Source: Streptomyces sp. LBL
Lineage (GTDB): Bacteria; Actinomycetota; Actinomycetes; Streptomycetales; Streptomycetaceae
Assembly: GCF_029893585.1 (NCBI RefSeq)
Contig: NZ_JARXYX010000033.1
Location: forward strand, 1-64,000
Reading direction: 5' to 3'
Length of the DNA: 64,000 nt
The notes beneath the pieces were generated by a model, which did no database searches, was not told the DNA's origin, and was given only the letters and a program-made list of their open reading frames with translations. Made by a program: the position numbers and the translations under genes. Shown here in pieces: positions 62,973 through 64,000 of the stretch; position 1 is the first letter of the stretch, and the number at the start of each line of letters is the position of its first letter.

Positions 62973-64000
62973 TCAGCCGCCGCGACGTACCTGGGCCGCC
63001 TTGCGGGCCTCGGCGAGCTTGCGGGCCTCACCGGCCTTTCGGGACTTGCCTCCGGCGCCGCGGGAGGCGTCCTTGCTGGTGCCCAGGCCGCGGAAGGGAG
63101 CGTTGGTGTTCTTGGGCCGGGGTGCGGCGGGCCCGCCGTCGAGCGGGATGCCGGAGGGGGCCTTGGCCCCGGTGATCCGGCTCAGTGCCGCCTCGCCCGA
63201 GCGCACCTCGGTGACGATCGGCTCGATGCCGGCGGCGGCCATCAGTCGGCTCATCTCGCGGCGCCGGCCCGCCGACACCAACGTGACGACGCTGCCGGAC
63301 TCACCGGCCCGGGCGGTACGGCCCGCGCGGTGCACATAGTCCTTGGGGTCGGTGGGCGGGTCGACGTTGACCACGAGATCGAGGTCGTCGACGTGCAGGC
63401 CACGGGCCGCGACATTGGTCGCCACCAGGACGCTGATCTGGCCGTTCTTGAACTGCGCCAGGGTCCGTGTGCGCTGCGGTTGGGACTTGCCGCTGTGCAG
63501 GGCCGCGGCGTGCACTCCGCTGGCCCGCAGATGCCGGGTGAGCTGGTCGACCGCGTGCTTGGTGTCCAGGAACAGCAGTACGCGGCCGTCGCGGGCGGCG
63601 ATCTCCGTGGTGACGGCGTACTGGTCGTGGCTGTGGACGACCAGGACATGGTGGTCCATCGTCGTGACCGCGCCCGCGGACGGGTCGACCGAGTGGACGA
63701 CGGGGGCGTGGAGGTAGCGGCGGACCAGCTGGTCGACGTCGCGGTCCAGGGTCGCCGAGAACAGCATCCGCTGACCGTCGGGGTGCACCTGGTCGAGCAC
63801 CTCGGTCACCTGCGGCAGGAAGCCCATGTCGCACATCTGGTCGGCCTCGTCGAGGACGGTGATCGCTACCCGTCCCAGGCGGCAGGCCCTGCGCTCGATG
63901 AGGTCGTGCAGACGGCCGGGGGTGGCGACGACCACCTCGGCTCCCTCACGCAGCGCAGCGGCCTGTCGGCCGATCGACATGCCGCCGACGACCGTGGCCA
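62973..64000 (-). CDS. DEAD-box RNA helicase, 5' end outside the window
   Basis: The last ~340 residues of a DEAD-box helicase. Present are motif Ib (VATPGRLHDLIERR), the DEAD box as VLDEADQMCDMGFLPQV, motif III (RMLFSATLD), motif IV (VLLFLDTKHAVDQLTRHL), motif V (VLVATNVAARGLHVDDLDLV) and motif VI (YVHRAGRTARAGESG). The Q motif and Walker A lie beyond 64000. A Lys/Arg/Ala-rich tail (KSRKAGEARKLAEARKAAQV) follows the helicase core and probably binds RNA. Such enzymes unwind RNA duplexes in translation, decay or cold adaptation. The frame is open to the window edge, so the internal ATG at 63980 is not the start. Confidence 0.92.
   Translation of the reverse strand, partial: ATVVGGMSIGRQAAALREGAEVVVATPGRLHDLIERRACRLGRVAITVLDEADQMCDMGFLPQVTEVLDQVHPDGQRMLFSATLDRDVDQLVRRYLHAPVVHSVDPSAGAVTTMDHHVLVVHSHDQYAVTTEIAARDGRVLLFLDTKHAVDQLTRHLRASGVHAAALHSGKSQPQRTRTLAQFKNGQISVLVATNVAARGLHVDDLDLVVNVDPPTDPKDYVHRAGRTARAGESGSVVTLVSAGRRREMSRLMAAAGIEPIVTEVRSGEAALSRITGAKAPSGIPLDGGPAAPRPKNTNAPFRGLGTSKDASRGAGGKSRKAGEARKLAEARKAAQVRRGG

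Overview
The window reads as one end of a high-GC actinobacterial contig, almost certainly Streptomyces. Codon third positions are strongly G/C, many genes start with GTG, and the marker genes are an HrdB-type principal sigma factor with a Lys/Ala-rich N-terminus, a WhiH-like sporulation regulator beside it, separately placed topoisomerase IV subunits and a c-di-AMP riboswitch in front of a cell-wall hydrolase. The first ~120 bases are G/C homopolymer noise typical of a poor contig edge; the right edge cuts through a DEAD-box helicase gene.

Layout. 0.6-7.7 kb: TerD-like protein, DUF4937 protein, a histidine phosphatase/ADP-ribosylglycohydrolase pair, a wrecked efflux pump/TetR pair, ribonuclease HII and two conserved hypotheticals. 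8.0-12.7 kb: RecQ helicase with a PRTase-like tail and a possible LexA box upstream, an IS4-type transposase gene with a frameshift, and the stump of a second recQ on the other strand. 12.8-23.3 kb: DUF4192 protein, debranching-enzyme-like protein, NrtR-like Nudix regulator, fused ABC transporter, whiH and hrdB. 23.4-35.1 kb: secreted trypsin-like protease, DUF7455 protein, parE, a membrane protein with a NarL-type two-component system, a DUF485/acetate-type symporter pair and a CitA/CitB-type two-component system. 35.2-42.4 kb: an iron-box-controlled Apd1-like ferredoxin, then a decayed accessory stretch (citrate synthase stump, pieces of several transposases, MmyB-like, oxidoreductase, CU044_5270 and MMPL fragments) around an intact FtsX/MacB-like ABC pair. 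42.4-51 kb: secreted DUF3455 protein, Ser/Thr kinase with a LecA-like outer domain, frameshifted SWIM protein, CobW GTPase and parC. 51-64 kb: an M16 peptidase pair, riboswitch-controlled M23 peptidase, GntR regulator, HPr, GNAT/acyl-CoA synthetase fusion, DUF5998 protein, a phosphodiesterase, thymidine kinase, DUF5302 protein and the partial helicase.

How it fits together. Most of the window is conserved chromosomal core concerned with transcription (HrdB, WhiH), DNA topology and repair (ParE, ParC, RecQ, RNase HII), the cell envelope (M23, M16, protease, kinase) and carbon and energy sensing (HPr, acetate-type symporter, Cit-type two-component system, acyl-CoA synthetase/acetyltransferase). 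Variation is concentrated at two places, 10.6-12.8 kb and 36.2-42.3 kb, where transposase remnants abut gene stumps. Several genes have a TANNNT hexamer six or seven bases before the start codon and look leaderless.
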